Origin: Verrucomicrobiota bacterium
GTDB taxonomy: Bacteria > Verrucomicrobiota > Verrucomicrobiia > Limisphaerales > J093
Direction of reading: 5' to 3'
NCBI GenBank assembly: GCA_016716505.1
Contig: JADJWF010000004.1
Span: 1-64,000, forward strand
Length of the DNA: 64,000 nucleotides
The notes beneath the pieces are model-generated. The model saw nothing but the letters and a program-made list of their open reading frames with translations, searched no databases and was not told the origin of the DNA. The translations under genes were made by a program, and so were the position numbers. Numbering within the stretch: position 1 is the stretch's first letter; every line of letters begins with the position of its first letter. This document shows positions 42,851-51,724 of this stretch, in pieces.

Positions 42851-44346
42851 TCGGCCTCGATATCGGCACCACCGGTTGCAAGGCGGTCGTGTTCGACCCC
42901 GATGGCCGGATGCGTGCCCGGGCCTTCCGCGAATACGGCGTGGTTTGCGACGCGCCCGCCAAGGCCGAGCAGGATGCCGAGCAGGTTTGGATGTTGGCCA
43001 AGGAAGCCCTGCGCGAAGCCGTGGCCGCAAGCGGCGCACGGAACGCGAAGGCGTTGAGCGTGTCGGTCCAGGGTGACGCGATCATTCCGGTGGACCGGGA
43101 TTTTCGCGCGTTGCATCCGGCGATTCTGGGAATGGATTACCGCTCGGCGCCTCAAGCGCGCCGCTGTGCCGAGTTGTTCGGCGAGTTCGAGCTGTTCCAA
43201 CGCACTGGCATGCGGCCGCACCCGCTGAATTCCCTGACCAAGGTGCTGCTGCTGCGCGAGCTGGCGCCAGCGGTTTTTGAACGCGCGTGGAAGATTGTCA
43301 CCTATGCGGACTTTATCCTGGGCAAGCTCGGCGCCGAAGCGGTGATGGACTGGACGATGGCTTCGCGCACGATGGCCTTCGACCTGGCCGCCGGGGAGTG
43401 GAGCGGCCAAATCCATGAGCGGCTGGGGCTGCGCACCGATTTATGGTCGCCCGTGGCGCCCTCCGGCCAAGTGGTCGGCAAACTGCGCCCGGCCCTGGCC
43501 GATGAACTGGGCCTGCCGCCTGAGCTGGCGCTGGTCACCGGGGGCCACGACCAAACCTGCGCGGCACTGGGCGCAGGCGTGGTGCGGCCCGGTCGGGGTG
43601 TGGTCTCCACCGGCACGGCCGAGGTGTTGTCCACAGCGTTCGACCGGCCCGTGCTGAGCCGGGCGATGTTCGACGGCTTTTACCCGTGCTACCGGCATGT
43701 AAAGGCCGACATGTTTTTTACGTTCGGCCTCAACCACAGCGGCGGCATCTCGCTGCGGTGGTGGCGCGACCAGTTCGCTGCAGCCGAAGTGGCCGAGGCG
43801 CGCGCCCGCGGCCTGGACCCGTATCAGGTGATTGACGAGCGCCTGCCGGAAGCGCCGTCGCCGGTGCTGGTCTTGCCCCATTTCACCGGCCGCGGCACGC
43901 CCACCTGCGACCTGACGGCCCGCGGGGTCATCGCCGGCCTGACGCTGTCCACCACGCGCCACGACGTGGCCAAGGCGGTGCTCGAAGGCCTGTGCTTTGA
44001 GTTGCGGGCGAACCTCGAAACGTGGGAAGCCGCCGGGCTGCATGTGACCGAACTGGTCGCTGTCGGGGGCGGCGCCAAGTCCGCCCGTTGGCTCCAGCTT
44101 AAGGCCGATGTGCTCAACCGGCCCATCCGCACCTTGCGGTGTGCCGAGGCGGCCTGCCTGGGCGCGGCGCTGTTGGCCGGAACGGCCATCGGCATCTATG
44201 CCTCCCTGGACGAGGCGGTGGCCGCGACCGTGGTGGCCGATCGCGAATTTCTGCCCGTCCCGGACCGCGTAGCGCATTACCGAGAGCGGGCGGTCCTCTA
44301 CGAACAGTTGGCCGCGGCCCTGCGGCCGCTCAGCGCGAGGTTCTGA
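42841..44346 (+). CDS. FGGY-family carbohydrate kinase
   Basis: 501 residues, the usual FGGY length. The N-terminal phosphate-binding loop is LIGLDIGTTGCKAVVFD. LSVSVQGDAIIPVD and GMDYRSAPQ form the substrate pocket. GGHDQTCAALGAGVV, VVSTGTAEVLS and the C-terminal ATP-binding LVAVGGGAKSARWLQLKADV complete the two actin-like domains. It phosphorylates a sugar, sugar acid or polyol in the cytosol; sequence alone does not decide between xylulose, ribulose, gluconate or tetritol types. It follows the SAF protein with a 10-base overlap and is followed by an RpiR gene after 3 bases. Confidence 0.9.
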   Translation: MPLIGLDIGTTGCKAVVFDPDGRMRARAFREYGVVCDAPAKAEQDAEQVWMLAKEALREAVAASGARNAKALSVSVQGDAIIPVDRDFRALHPAILGMDYRSAPQARRCAELFGEFELFQRTGMRPHPLNSLTKVLLLRELAPAVFERAWKIVTYADFILGKLGAEAVMDWTMASRTMAFDLAAGEWSGQIHERLGLRTDLWSPVAPSGQVVGKLRPALADELGLPPELALVTGGHDQTCAALGAGVVRPGRGVVSTGTAEVLSTAFDRPVLSRAMFDGFYPCYRHVKADMFFTFGLNHSGGISLRWWRDQFAAAEVAEARARGLDPYQVIDERLPEAPSPVLVLPHFTGRGTPTCDLTARGVIAGLTLSTTRHDVAKAVLEGLCFELRANLETWEAAGLHVTELVAVGGGAKSARWLQLKADVLNRPIRTLRCAEAACLGAALLAGTAIGIYASLDEAVAATVVADREFLPVPDRVAHYRERAVLYEQLAAALRPLSARF

Positions 44347-44349
44347 GCC

Positions 44350-45303
44350 ATGCTGCATCGCAACGCCACTTTGACCGCGCCCTCCGCCCGGAACGGCCCG
44401 TCGGTTGCGGCGCCGGAGCGCGTGCCGCATCGGTGTCTCATCAAGCTCAAGGCCATTCAGCACACGCTCAAGCGGGCCGAACGTCGGGCGGCGGACTTTC
44501 TGCTGGCGCACCCGGACGAGGTGGCGGAACTGGGCGTGGTGGAGTTCGCCGCGCGCGCCGGGTGCAGCGAGGCCACGGCCGTGCGGTTGGCGCGCAAACT
44601 GGGTTACGAGGGCTTCCCCGAGATGCGCCGCGATTTTGCGGAGTTTGAGCCTTTGCCCACCTACCGCGACATCGCGCCCGGGGACGCGCCGGAGGCCATC
44701 GCGCGCAAGGTCTTTGCCAACTCGATTCAAGCCCTGACCGACACGCTGGAGGCGCTGGACCGGGCGGCTTACCAACGGGCCGTGGAGGCGCTGTGCGCCG
44801 CGCCGCGGCTGGCGTTTTTCGGCCTGGGCAACGCCGGAGTGGTGGCGCGCGAGACCTACCACAAGTTCCTGCGGCTGGGCGTGCCCTGCTTCACGGCCGA
44901 GGATCCGGACCTGCAGCTCATCATCATCAACACGCAGCTCGAACGGGGCGATGCGCTCATGGCCATTTCCTATACCGGCGAGAGCGCGCCGCTCATCGCC
45001 GCCGTCCGGCAGGCGCGCGCCCGGCGCATTACCGTGCTGGGGCTGACCAATTTCCCGCGCTCGACCCTGGCGCGGCTGGCGGACGTGGTGCTGTTGACCG
45101 CCGTGTTTCAGGAACACGTCAACGGCGAGATCGGCTCGAAACGGCTGGCGCAGTTGGCCGTGCTGGAGAGCCTTTACGTGAACTACCTCGTCCGCGCCGG
45201 GGACCGCTTTCGCCGACGCTTGGCCCGGGTGAACCAGGCGCTCGGCGCCCACAAACTCCGCACCCCGTTTCCAGAAAACCTCAAAGCGACCACCTCCCCA
45301 TGA
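44350..45303 (+). CDS. RpiR/MurR-family transcriptional regulator
   Basis: 317 residues. A helix-turn-helix (ELGVVEFAARAGCSEATAVRLARKLGY in outline, about residues 58-84) is joined to a SIS domain (APRLAFFGLGNAGVVARETYHKF; DALMAISYTGESAPLIAAV; ITVLGLTNFPRS) that should sense a sugar phosphate. Regulators of this family control the catabolic operon in which they lie; the palindrome at 39686-39695 is the only candidate site I see. The first 30 residues are poor in structure and the start could lie further in. The stop overlaps the next start as ATGA. Confidence 0.9.
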   Translation: MLHRNATLTAPSARNGPSVAAPERVPHRCLIKLKAIQHTLKRAERRAADFLLAHPDEVAELGVVEFAARAGCSEATAVRLARKLGYEGFPEMRRDFAEFEPLPTYRDIAPGDAPEAIARKVFANSIQALTDTLEALDRAAYQRAVEALCAAPRLAFFGLGNAGVVARETYHKFLRLGVPCFTAEDPDLQLIIINTQLERGDALMAISYTGESAPLIAAVRQARARRITVLGLTNFPRSTLARLADVVLLTAVFQEHVNGEIGSKRLAQLAVLESLYVNYLVRAGDRFRRRLARVNQALGAHKLRTPFPENLKATTSP

Positions 45304-46280
45304 AACGCAAATACTCCGCCATCGCTGTCATCTTCGGCTCGTGCGCCGACCGCTATGTCCTCCAGGGCTACACGCCCAGGCGCGACTTTGACCAGATGCT
45401 CGAGGACGCCCGCCAGGTGCCGGGCATCACCGGCATCGAGGTCATCGGCGGCTGGCACATCAACGACGAGAACATGCACGCCCGCGTCAAACAGATCGCC
45501 GACGCGGGCTTTCAACTCGCGGGGGTGATCCCGGAGATTTGGGCCAACCCGAAATGGGGCTGGGGCACGTTCGCCTCGACCGACCCCGGCATCCGCCGCG
45601 AGGCCATTGAGCGGGTGAAGGTGGCCATGGACCTGGCGGCCAGCACCGGCTGCAACCATGTCAGCCCCTGGTTCGGCCACGACGGCTGGGACTACATCTT
45701 CCAGATGGATTACCTCAAGGCCTACGACTGGATCATCGAGGGCCTGACCGAGTGCGCCGACCACAACCCGAAGGTCAAAATCTCGGTCGAGTTCAAGCCC
45801 AAGGAGCCCCGCACGCACATCCTCGTGAGCAACACCGCCAAGACCCTCCTGCTCATCAACGAGGTCAACCGCCCCAACGTGGGCATCAACCTCGACACCG
45901 GCCACGCCAACATGGGCTACGAAACCCTGGCCGAGTGCGTGGCCCTGATGAAGCGGTTTGGGAACAAGCTCTTTCACCTCCACCTCAACGACAACTACCG
46001 CTACTGGGACGACGACATGATCCCCGGCTCGGTCCACACGCTGGAGTGGCTGGAGTTCTTCTGGTGGCTGGACCGGACCGGCTACGACGGCTGGTTTTCG
46101 CTCGACGTCTTTGCCTTCCGCGAGAAGGACAAGGTCGCCGTGGCGCGCGAGTCCATCGCCTGGCTGGAGGCGCTGTCGGCCGCAGCGGAGCGGCTGCCGT
46201 CGGCCGAGTTGGAAGCGGTGTTCCAGAGCGGCGATGCCATGGCCGCGCAGCGCATCCTGCGCAAGGCGCTGTTGGGATGA
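45300..46280 (+). CDS. TIM-barrel sugar isomerase/epimerase (xylose isomerase-like)
   Basis: 326 residues, starting at the ATGA overlap with the RpiR gene (MKRKYSAIAVIFGSC). Metal-binding residues of the AP-endonuclease-2/xylose-isomerase-like barrel are evident: Glu in KISVEFKPKEP, Asp and His in GINLDTGHANMG, His in LFHLHLNDN, and a late FSLDVFAFRE acid. It probably isomerises or epimerises a sugar or sugar phosphate in the cytosol. Operon position after kinase and regulator fits. No targeting signal. The exact reaction is not known. Confidence 0.88.
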   Translation: MKRKYSAIAVIFGSCADRYVLQGYTPRRDFDQMLEDARQVPGITGIEVIGGWHINDENMHARVKQIADAGFQLAGVIPEIWANPKWGWGTFASTDPGIRREAIERVKVAMDLAASTGCNHVSPWFGHDGWDYIFQMDYLKAYDWIIEGLTECADHNPKVKISVEFKPKEPRTHILVSNTAKTLLLINEVNRPNVGINLDTGHANMGYETLAECVALMKRFGNKLFHLHLNDNYRYWDDDMIPGSVHTLEWLEFFWWLDRTGYDGWFSLDVFAFREKDKVAVARESIAWLEALSAAAERLPSAELEAVFQSGDAMAAQRILRKALLG

Positions 46281-46313
46281 ACCGGCCTCGCGGCATCTGG
46301 AGGGCAGCGGGCG

Positions 46314-46423
46314 CGTCTGGCGTGCCGTCGGCGCTGGCTCTGTGCCGACCAGCGCGGACCCGAGCTGGCCGCCCGGTTTCGTTTGGCGTGGGGAGAGTCC
46401 TCGCTCTCGGCACGCCAGAGACG
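46314..46423. repeat. Palindromic (REP-like) intergenic element
   Basis: CGTCTGGCGTGCCG (46314-46327) and its imperfect inverse CGGCACGCCAGAGACG (46408-46423) enclose further small hairpins (GTCGGC/GCCGAC, GAGAG/CTCTC). It fills most of the gap before the binding-protein gene and could stabilise or attenuate the operon transcript. Confidence 0.5.
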
Positions 46424-46474
46424 TGCACCACCCTTCTGGCCTGACCTACCGTGAATCAGCCCATGTCTGTTGCC

Positions 46475-47491
46475 ATGAAAAAGTCCTCGTTCATCTGCCT
46501 GCTCACCATCTTTGGGTCCCTCCTCCTGGTCACCGGTTGTGGCAAGCCCGACGCTCCGCCGGCTGCCAGTGGCTCCGGCTCGCCCACTACCGTGCAAACC
46601 ATCGGCGTCTCGTTTGAGACGCTGCAAACCGAGTTCTGGGTGGCGGCGCTCAAGGCCTTCGAAACCGAACTGGCCCGGCGCCACATCCGGATGCTTCAGG
46701 CCGTGGCCGACGGGGACGCCAACCGCCAGATCGAGCAGGTCCGCAACTTCATCACCCGCAAGGTGGACGGCATCATCATGGTGCCCAAAGACGCCCGGGC
46801 CTGCATCCCGGTCATCAAAGCGGCCAACGCGGCCAACATCCCCATCGTCCTGTTCAACCGTCCTCCCGCCGAAAGCGATGCGAAATCTGTCGCGGTGGTG
46901 GCCGACAACTTCACCCTGGCCCGCGACACCGTGGCCTTCCTCGTGGCCGAGGCGCGCAAGGCTGGCGGCAAATACAAGGCGCTGCACTTGATCGGTGACC
47001 TGGGCGACATCAACGCCATCGGCCGGCGAGACGGCTTCGATGCGGCCGTCTCGAACGCGACAGACGTCATTGAGGTCGTGGCGCGCGTGCCCACCGAGTG
47101 GAACAACGAGAAGGCCTACGCCGGGGTGGTCAATGCGCTGCAAAAGCACCCCGACATTCGCCTGATCTTCACCCCCTCGGACCTGCACCTGCCGAGCATC
47201 GCCTCGGCGCTGCGTAATGCCGGCAAATGGCACAAGCGGGGCGAGCCGGGCCATGTGCTGCTGGCGGGCTTTGACGGCGACGCCACGGCGTATCAGATGC
47301 TGGTGGACGGCTACCTCGACGCCACGGGCGTGCAGGATGTCTATTTCGAGGTCGAAGCCAGCATCCAGGCCGTGTTGGACGCGCGCGCCGGCAAACCCGT
47401 TCCGCCGACCATTCTGGACCCCGGCTTTGTCATCCATGCGGGCAACTTGGAGGAAAAGGCGGCGCGGATGTGGGGGGCGAAGAAGAAGTGA
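46475..47491 (+). CDS. Sugar ABC transporter substrate-binding lipoprotein (ribose type)
   Basis: 338 residues from ATG 46475 (MKKSSFICLLTIFGSLLLVTGC); an ATG at 46463 is also possible. LVTGC is a lipobox, so the mature protein is anchored through its Cys. The body is a type 1 periplasmic-binding fold: TIGVSFETLQTEFWVAALKAF, a VDGIIMVPKDARACIPVI first hinge, IPIVLFNRPP, then HLIGDLGDINAIGRRDGF, IRLIFTPSD and VLLAGFDGDATAYQMLVDG. It delivers a sugar to the permeases encoded downstream. The four-helix-bundle gene and its repeats are inserted between this gene and the first permease. Confidence 0.9.
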   Translation: MKKSSFICLLTIFGSLLLVTGCGKPDAPPAASGSGSPTTVQTIGVSFETLQTEFWVAALKAFETELARRHIRMLQAVADGDANRQIEQVRNFITRKVDGIIMVPKDARACIPVIKAANAANIPIVLFNRPPAESDAKSVAVVADNFTLARDTVAFLVAEARKAGGKYKALHLIGDLGDINAIGRRDGFDAAVSNATDVIEVVARVPTEWNNEKAYAGVVNALQKHPDIRLIFTPSDLHLPSIASALRNAGKWHKRGEPGHVLLAGFDGDATAYQMLVDGYLDATGVQDVYFEVEASIQAVLDARAGKPVPPTILDPGFVIHAGNLEEKAARMWGAKKK

Positions 47492-47582
47492 GTGGTTCGT
47501 TGTTCGTGGTTTGTGGTCGATCCCTCCAGCGCGCGCCGCTGGTGAATCATCCAAGACCCACGAACCACGAACAACAAACAAC
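47492..47582. repeat. Inverted ACGAACC-type repeat forming a 25-bp stem
   Basis: The left arm 47492-47516 (GTGGTTCGTTGTTCGTGG onward) and right arm 47558-47582 (CCACGAACCACGAACAAC onward) match in 22 of 25 inverted positions. The left arm starts one base after the stop of the binding-protein gene; the right arm ends 11 bases before the four-helix-bundle start. Confidence 0.85.
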
Positions 47583-47593
47583 GAACGAGAATC

Positions 47594-47968
47594 ATGGCCC
47601 GCACCAACTTCGAAAAGCTCGAGGTTTACCGCCTCGCCGAACGACTGGCCGACGAGATTTGGGACGTTGCCGTGAACTGGGATGTGTTTTCGAAGGAAAC
47701 TATCGGCCGGCAACTCGTCCGGGCGGCAGACAGCATCGGCGCGAATATCGCAGAAGGTGTCGGGCGCGGCAGCCATGCCGACAACAAGCGATTTGTTCGC
47801 ACCGCCCGCGGGTCACTCCATGAGACCCAGCACTGGCTGCGAAGGGCCTTCCGTCGCGGCTTGCTAAGCCCCGCTCAAACCGCGCGCCTCAAGCCGCTCG
47901 TGGACGAATTGGCTCCACGTCTGAACGCCTACCTCAAATCCATCGGCCGCTTTCCCGAGACGGAATAA
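47594..47968 (+). CDS. Four-helix-bundle protein (S23/IVP-like family)
   Basis: 124 residues. FEKLEVYRLAERLADEIWDVA, then TIGRQLVRAADSIGANIAEGVGRG, HETQHWLRRAFRRGLL and KPLVDELAPRLNAYLKSIGR make the four helices of the family first seen in intervening sequences of 23S rRNA genes; the SIGANIAEG motif is diagnostic. Molecular role is not established; some relatives resemble accessory proteins of diversity-generating retroelements. It sits alone between a binding-protein gene and its permease, bounded on both sides by ACGAACC-type repeats, which suggests it arrived as a discrete unit. The stop is 2 bases before the permease GTG. Confidence 0.9.
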   Translation: MARTNFEKLEVYRLAERLADEIWDVAVNWDVFSKETIGRQLVRAADSIGANIAEGVGRGSHADNKRFVRTARGSLHETQHWLRRAFRRGLLSPAQTARLKPLVDELAPRLNAYLKSIGRFPETE

Positions 47969-47970
47969 CC

Positions 47971-48978
47971 GTGGCCAGCCACCACCCACCACGAACCACG
48001 AACCACGAACCACGAACCCCCTGGTTGGTTCGCTGGCTCGGGGGCGAGCACCTGGTTCTGTGGCTGGTGGTGTTGAGCTTTGTTGGCTTGCTTCCCTTCA
48101 CCCCCGACCTGGCCAGTCGCGAGAACTTGGCCAACCTGCTGCTCACGCTGCTGCCGTTGCTGGTGCTGGCCTGCGGACAGACGGTGGTGCTGATCACCGG
48201 CGGCATTGATCTCTCGGCCTGCGCCATCATGGCCGTGGCCAGCGTGGTCGGGGGCCTGGCCATGAACGGCGATACCGGCTGGCTGACCGGTAGTCCCTGG
48301 GCAGCGCCGGTGGGCGTATTGCTGATGCTCGCGGTGGGTGCGGGTCTCGGCGCGCTCAACGGCCTGTCCGTGGCGGTCCTGCGGATGCCGCCGTTCATGG
48401 TTACGCTGACCACCATGATGGCCGGCGGCGGCCTGGCCATCTGGCTGATCCGCTCGGAGACGATTTACAACCTGCCGCCCGCCTTCAACGCGCTGGGCGG
48501 ACGACTCGCGCTGGCAACGCTGATTACGGTCGCCCTGGCCGGCGGCGCACATTTGCTGCTCAGCCGCACCCTGCTGGGCCGCTGGCTTTACGCCATCGGT
48601 CACAACGCCCGCATGGCCCACATCAGCGGCGTGCCGGTGGCTGGTGTCATGCTGGCGGCCTACGTGCTGAGTGGCCTGTTGGCCGCGGCGGCGGCGGTGC
48701 TTTATACCGGCCAGGCCGAAACCGCTTCCCCGCTGCTGGGCCAGCGGCTGTTGCTGGACGTGATCGCCGCCACGGTCATCGGGGGAACCAGCCTGTTCGG
48801 CGGACGCGGCAAGGTGCTCTGGACTCTCGGTGGCGTGGCGTTCATCAAGCTGCTGGACAACAGCCTGAACCTGCTGAACTGCTCGTTCTTCACCATCACG
48901 ATGGTCAAAGGCGCCGTCGTGCTGGCCGCCGCGTTGCTCGACGCCACCCGCTGCCGACTGTTGGAGGCCGAAGCATGA
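47971..48978 (+). CDS. ABC transporter permease (ribose/xylose type), N-terminus rebuilt by repeat
   Basis: 335 residues from GTG 47971. The first 16 residues (ASHHPPRTTNHEPRT) are encoded by the ACGAACC-type repeat. Transport sequence starts at WLVRWLGGEHLVLWLVVLSF. Several membrane segments follow, with the family motif GQTVVLITGGIDLSACAIM, LGALNGLSVAVLRMPPFMVTL and the cytoplasmic coupling loop region VIGGTSLFGGRGKVLWTL. It pairs with the second permease at 50728. The native start was probably replaced when the repeat unit was inserted; the reading frame survived. Confidence 0.88.
   Translation: MASHHPPRTTNHEPRTPWLVRWLGGEHLVLWLVVLSFVGLLPFTPDLASRENLANLLLTLLPLLVLACGQTVVLITGGIDLSACAIMAVASVVGGLAMNGDTGWLTGSPWAAPVGVLLMLAVGAGLGALNGLSVAVLRMPPFMVTLTTMMAGGGLAIWLIRSETIYNLPPAFNALGGRLALATLITVALAGGAHLLLSRTLLGRWLYAIGHNARMAHISGVPVAGVMLAAYVLSGLLAAAAAVLYTGQAETASPLLGQRLLLDVIAATVIGGTSLFGGRGKVLWTLGGVAFIKLLDNSLNLLNCSFFTITMVKGAVVLAAALLDATRCRLLEAEA
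47988..48018. repeat. ACGAACC tandem repeat at the permease start
   Basis: Four perfect ACGAACC-type units (ACCACGAACCACGAACCACG and on) within the first codons of the permease gene. Same orientation as the repeat before the kinase and the right arm before the four-helix-bundle gene. Confidence 0.88.
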
Positions 48979-49018
48979 GTGTGTTCCCTCGGACGCGGCG
49001 CAGTTGGGACTGGGGAGC

Positions 49019-49136
49019 GCACGCCTCCGGCGTGCAGTTTTCGGCGTCTCGCCGAAAACCTCCCTCTTCCGTTCTTCCCGAATCTGTGAGGGCGGCAAAG
49101 GTCAGACTCGGCAGATCGAGGCCGCAACGGCCTCGA
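49019..49136. repeat. Cluster of three perfect palindromes (REP-like)
   Basis: GCACGCC/GGCGTGC (49019-49025, 49029-49035), TTTTCGGCG/CGCCGAAAA (49038-49046, 49050-49058) and TCGAGGCCG/CGGCCTCGA (49116-49124, 49128-49136), each with a 3-base loop. They occupy the 223-base gap between permease and ATPase genes. A 76-codon frame that starts at an ATGA overlap (48975-49205) is made of these palindromes and is not called. Confidence 0.65.
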
Positions 49137-49201
49137 CTGCACGCGAGACGCGTGGTCTCACTGTTTGAGCCGTGGTTCACGGTGAAGGACCTTCTGGAAC
49201 G

Positions 49202-50731
49202 ATGAGCGCGTTGCTCCAGTTCGAGGGCATCACCAAGCGGTTCGGCGGCGTGCCGGTTCTGCGCGACATCACGCTCACGGTCGAAGCCGGCACCACGCTC
49301 GGCTTGGTGGGTGAAAACGGCGCCGGCAAGTCCACGCTCATGAACATTCTCGCCGGCAATCTGCGGTCCGACGCCGGTCGGATATTCTGGGATGGCCGGC
49401 CATTTGCGCCCGCCGGCCCCGCCGAAGCCGCTGCGGCCGGCATCGCCTTCGTGCATCAGGAGCTGAACCTGTTTCCGAACCTGACCATCGCCGAGAACTT
49501 GTTCCTGACCCGATTCCCGCGGTGGGGCCGCCTGCCCTGGATCCGGCGCGACGCGCTGGGCACGCAGACGGTCCGATGGCTGCGCGAGGTGGGCTTGGAG
49601 GCCACGCCGGAGACACCGGTCGAGCGGCTGTCCGCCGGCGAGCGACAACTGGTGGAAATCGCCCGCGCGCTCAGTCTCGAGCCGCGCCTGATCATCTTCG
49701 ACGAGCCCACCACCTCGCTCAGCGACCGCGAGACCCGCCAGTTCTTCGAGTTGATGAGCCGGTTGCGCGCCCGCGGCCTGACGATGATTTACATCTCCCA
49801 CACGCTGGACGATGTGCTCCGACTCAGCGACCGCGTGGCCGTGCTCCGCGACGGTGCGTTGGTGGCGCACGGCCCGCGCGCCGACTTCGACGCCGCCCGC
49901 TTGGTCACGCTCATGGTCGGGCGCAGCCTGAACCAGCTTTATCCGACCCGGGCGTGTTGGGAGCAGTCGGTGCCGGCACCGGCGGTCAGGCCGCTCCTGG
50001 AGGTCCACGGCCTGACTCAGCCCGGCGTGGTTCGGAACGTCTCGTTCACCCTGCACGCGAGCGAAGTGCTCGGCCTGTTCGGTCTGATGGGCGCGGGCCG
50101 CAGCGAACTGGCCCGGATGCTGTTCGGCCTCGAACCGTTTGCGCGCGGCGCTGTGCAGGTGGCCGGCCAACCCTTGCAAGGCAATAGTCCGCGCCGACGC
50201 CTTCAGCACGGCGTGGCGTTCTTGACCGAGGACCGGCGCGAAGACGGTCTGGCCTTGGAGGCTTCGATTGCCGACAACCTCGCTCTGGTCACGCTGCGGC
50301 GCCACGCCCGGCGCGGCTCGGGCTGGCTCAATCGCTCCGCTCTGGCTGAGGCGGTGCGGAGTATTCGTGCGGCCGTGCGGCTCACGCCCACCGCCCGGGA
50401 CACCGCGCCGGCCCGAACCCTCAGCGGCGGCAACCAGCAGAAGGTCGTGCTGGGCAAATGGCTGCTGGCCGAACCGCAGGTCCTGATCCTAGACGAGCCG
50501 ACCCGCGGCATAGACGTGGGGGCGAAGTTCGAGATTTACCAACTCATCCACCAGCGGGCCGATGCCGGTGCGGGCGTGCTCCTGATCTCGTCCGAGCTGG
50601 AGGAACTGATCGGTCTGTGCGACCGCATCCTGGTGATGCGCCGGGGCGAACTGGTGGATGAACTGCGGCGGCCGGACTTCGACCGGGAGCGCATCCTGCG
50701 CGCCGCCCTGCACGAGCGAACTGCCGCATGA
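49202..50731 (+). CDS. Sugar ABC transporter ATPase (two nucleotide-binding domains, RbsA-like)
   Basis: 509 residues from ATG 49202. First domain: Walker A GENGAGKST, signature LSAGERQLVEIARAL, Walker B LIIFDEPTTSL. Second domain: the degenerate P-loop usual in this family (GLFGLMGAGRSELARMLFG), signature LSGGNQQKVVLGKWL, Walker B VLILDEPTRGIDVG. It drives uptake by the two permeases. The stop overlaps the second permease start as ATGA. RbsA and XylG/AraG-type proteins cannot be told apart here. Confidence 0.93.
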   Translation: MSALLQFEGITKRFGGVPVLRDITLTVEAGTTLGLVGENGAGKSTLMNILAGNLRSDAGRIFWDGRPFAPAGPAEAAAAGIAFVHQELNLFPNLTIAENLFLTRFPRWGRLPWIRRDALGTQTVRWLREVGLEATPETPVERLSAGERQLVEIARALSLEPRLIIFDEPTTSLSDRETRQFFELMSRLRARGLTMIYISHTLDDVLRLSDRVAVLRDGALVAHGPRADFDAARLVTLMVGRSLNQLYPTRACWEQSVPAPAVRPLLEVHGLTQPGVVRNVSFTLHASEVLGLFGLMGAGRSELARMLFGLEPFARGAVQVAGQPLQGNSPRRRLQHGVAFLTEDRREDGLALEASIADNLALVTLRRHARRGSGWLNRSALAEAVRSIRAAVRLTPTARDTAPARTLSGGNQQKVVLGKWLLAEPQVLILDEPTRGIDVGAKFEIYQLIHQRADAGAGVLLISSELEELIGLCDRILVMRRGELVDELRRPDFDRERILRAALHERTAA

Positions 50732-51711
50732 GCCCGGAGCAACAACGCCTGGTGATGCGGGCACTGGACGCCGCGCCGCTCGTGCTGTTTGCGTTGGTGC
50801 TCGCCGGCTTCGGCGCCCTGTCCCCGTCTTTTCTGGCCCCGGCAAATCTGGTGAACGTGCTGGTGCAGTCCTCGGCCATCGCCATCGTGGCCACCGGCAT
50901 GACCTTCGTGCTGTTGACCGCCGGGGTGGACCTGTCCGTGGGCTCGATCATGTTCGTGGCGGCGGCAGTGAGCGGGAAGTTGCTCCTGGCCCAGGGTTGG
51001 CCTCCGAGCCTGGTCGTGGCGGGCATTATTGCGTTGGGCGGTTTGTGTGGACTGCTCAACGGCCTGTTGATCGCGCGGCTGGGATTGATTGCCTTTATCG
51101 CCACGCTGGGCACGCAATACGTGGGCCGCGGCTTTGGCATGTGGTTGACCGAGACGCGGGCGATGAACCTGCCGGAAGCCTTCACTCAACTGGCCTCCAA
51201 CCGGCTGTTGGGCGTGCCCCTGCCGGTGATCGTGGCCGCCCTGGTCGTGGCCGCCGCGCATGCGTTCCTGATGCGCACCCCGCGGGGCCGGCAGATTTAC
51301 GCGGTGGGACAGGACGCCGCCGCCGCGCGCAAGGCCGGTGTCAACGTGCGGGGCGTGTTGTGGACGGTCTATGTCCTCTGCGGCCTGTGTGCCGGGCTGG
51401 GTGGAGCGGTGGCCCTGGCGCAGATCGGCTCGGTCGCACCCACGTTCGGCGCAAACAAGGAGTTTGCTGCCATCGCTGCGGCTGTGCTGGGCGGCACCAG
51501 CCTGTTTGGCGGGCGCGGTCGCGTCTGGCCCGGCACGGTCTTCGGCGCCGTGCTCATTCAAGGCATCGAGAACGGCCTGAACCATCTCAACGCCGACCCT
51601 TACCTTTACCCGCTGATCACCGCCGGGATCATTTTCGTCGCCGTGCTGCTGGACAGCGCGCGCGGCCGGTTGCGGCGCACACTAGGACGGCGCCGCATTC
51701 GACCGGACTGA
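50728..51711 (+). CDS. ABC transporter permease (ribose type), second
   Basis: 327 residues from the ATGA overlap with the ATPase gene. Membrane segments include LVLFALVLAGFGALSP, VATGMTFVLLTAGVDLSVGSI (family motif), LNGLLIARLGLIAFIATLGT, and the coupling-loop region AVLGGTSLFGGRGRVWPGTVF. It forms a heterodimer or one of two homodimers with the permease at 47971. Transporters of this type often have two permease genes around one ATPase. The next gene starts 13 bases after its stop. Confidence 0.93.
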   Translation: MSPEQQRLVMRALDAAPLVLFALVLAGFGALSPSFLAPANLVNVLVQSSAIAIVATGMTFVLLTAGVDLSVGSIMFVAAAVSGKLLLAQGWPPSLVVAGIIALGGLCGLLNGLLIARLGLIAFIATLGTQYVGRGFGMWLTETRAMNLPEAFTQLASNRLLGVPLPVIVAALVVAAAHAFLMRTPRGRQIYAVGQDAAAARKAGVNVRGVLWTVYVLCGLCAGLGGAVALAQIGSVAPTFGANKEFAAIAAAVLGGTSLFGGRGRVWPGTVFGAVLIQGIENGLNHLNADPYLYPLITAGIIFVAVLLDSARGRLRRTLGRRRIRPD

Positions 51712-51724
51712 ACCAAACCTTCCG

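Noticed and set aside
47492..48018. CRISPR array
   Set aside because: Units are about 7 bases with no regular spacers and no cas gene nearby; it is low-complexity repeat.
48975..49205. A 76-codon frame starting at an ATGA overlap with the permease stop
   Set aside because: Its codons are made of the REP-like palindromes; the overlap is probably chance. Kept only as a repeat feature.
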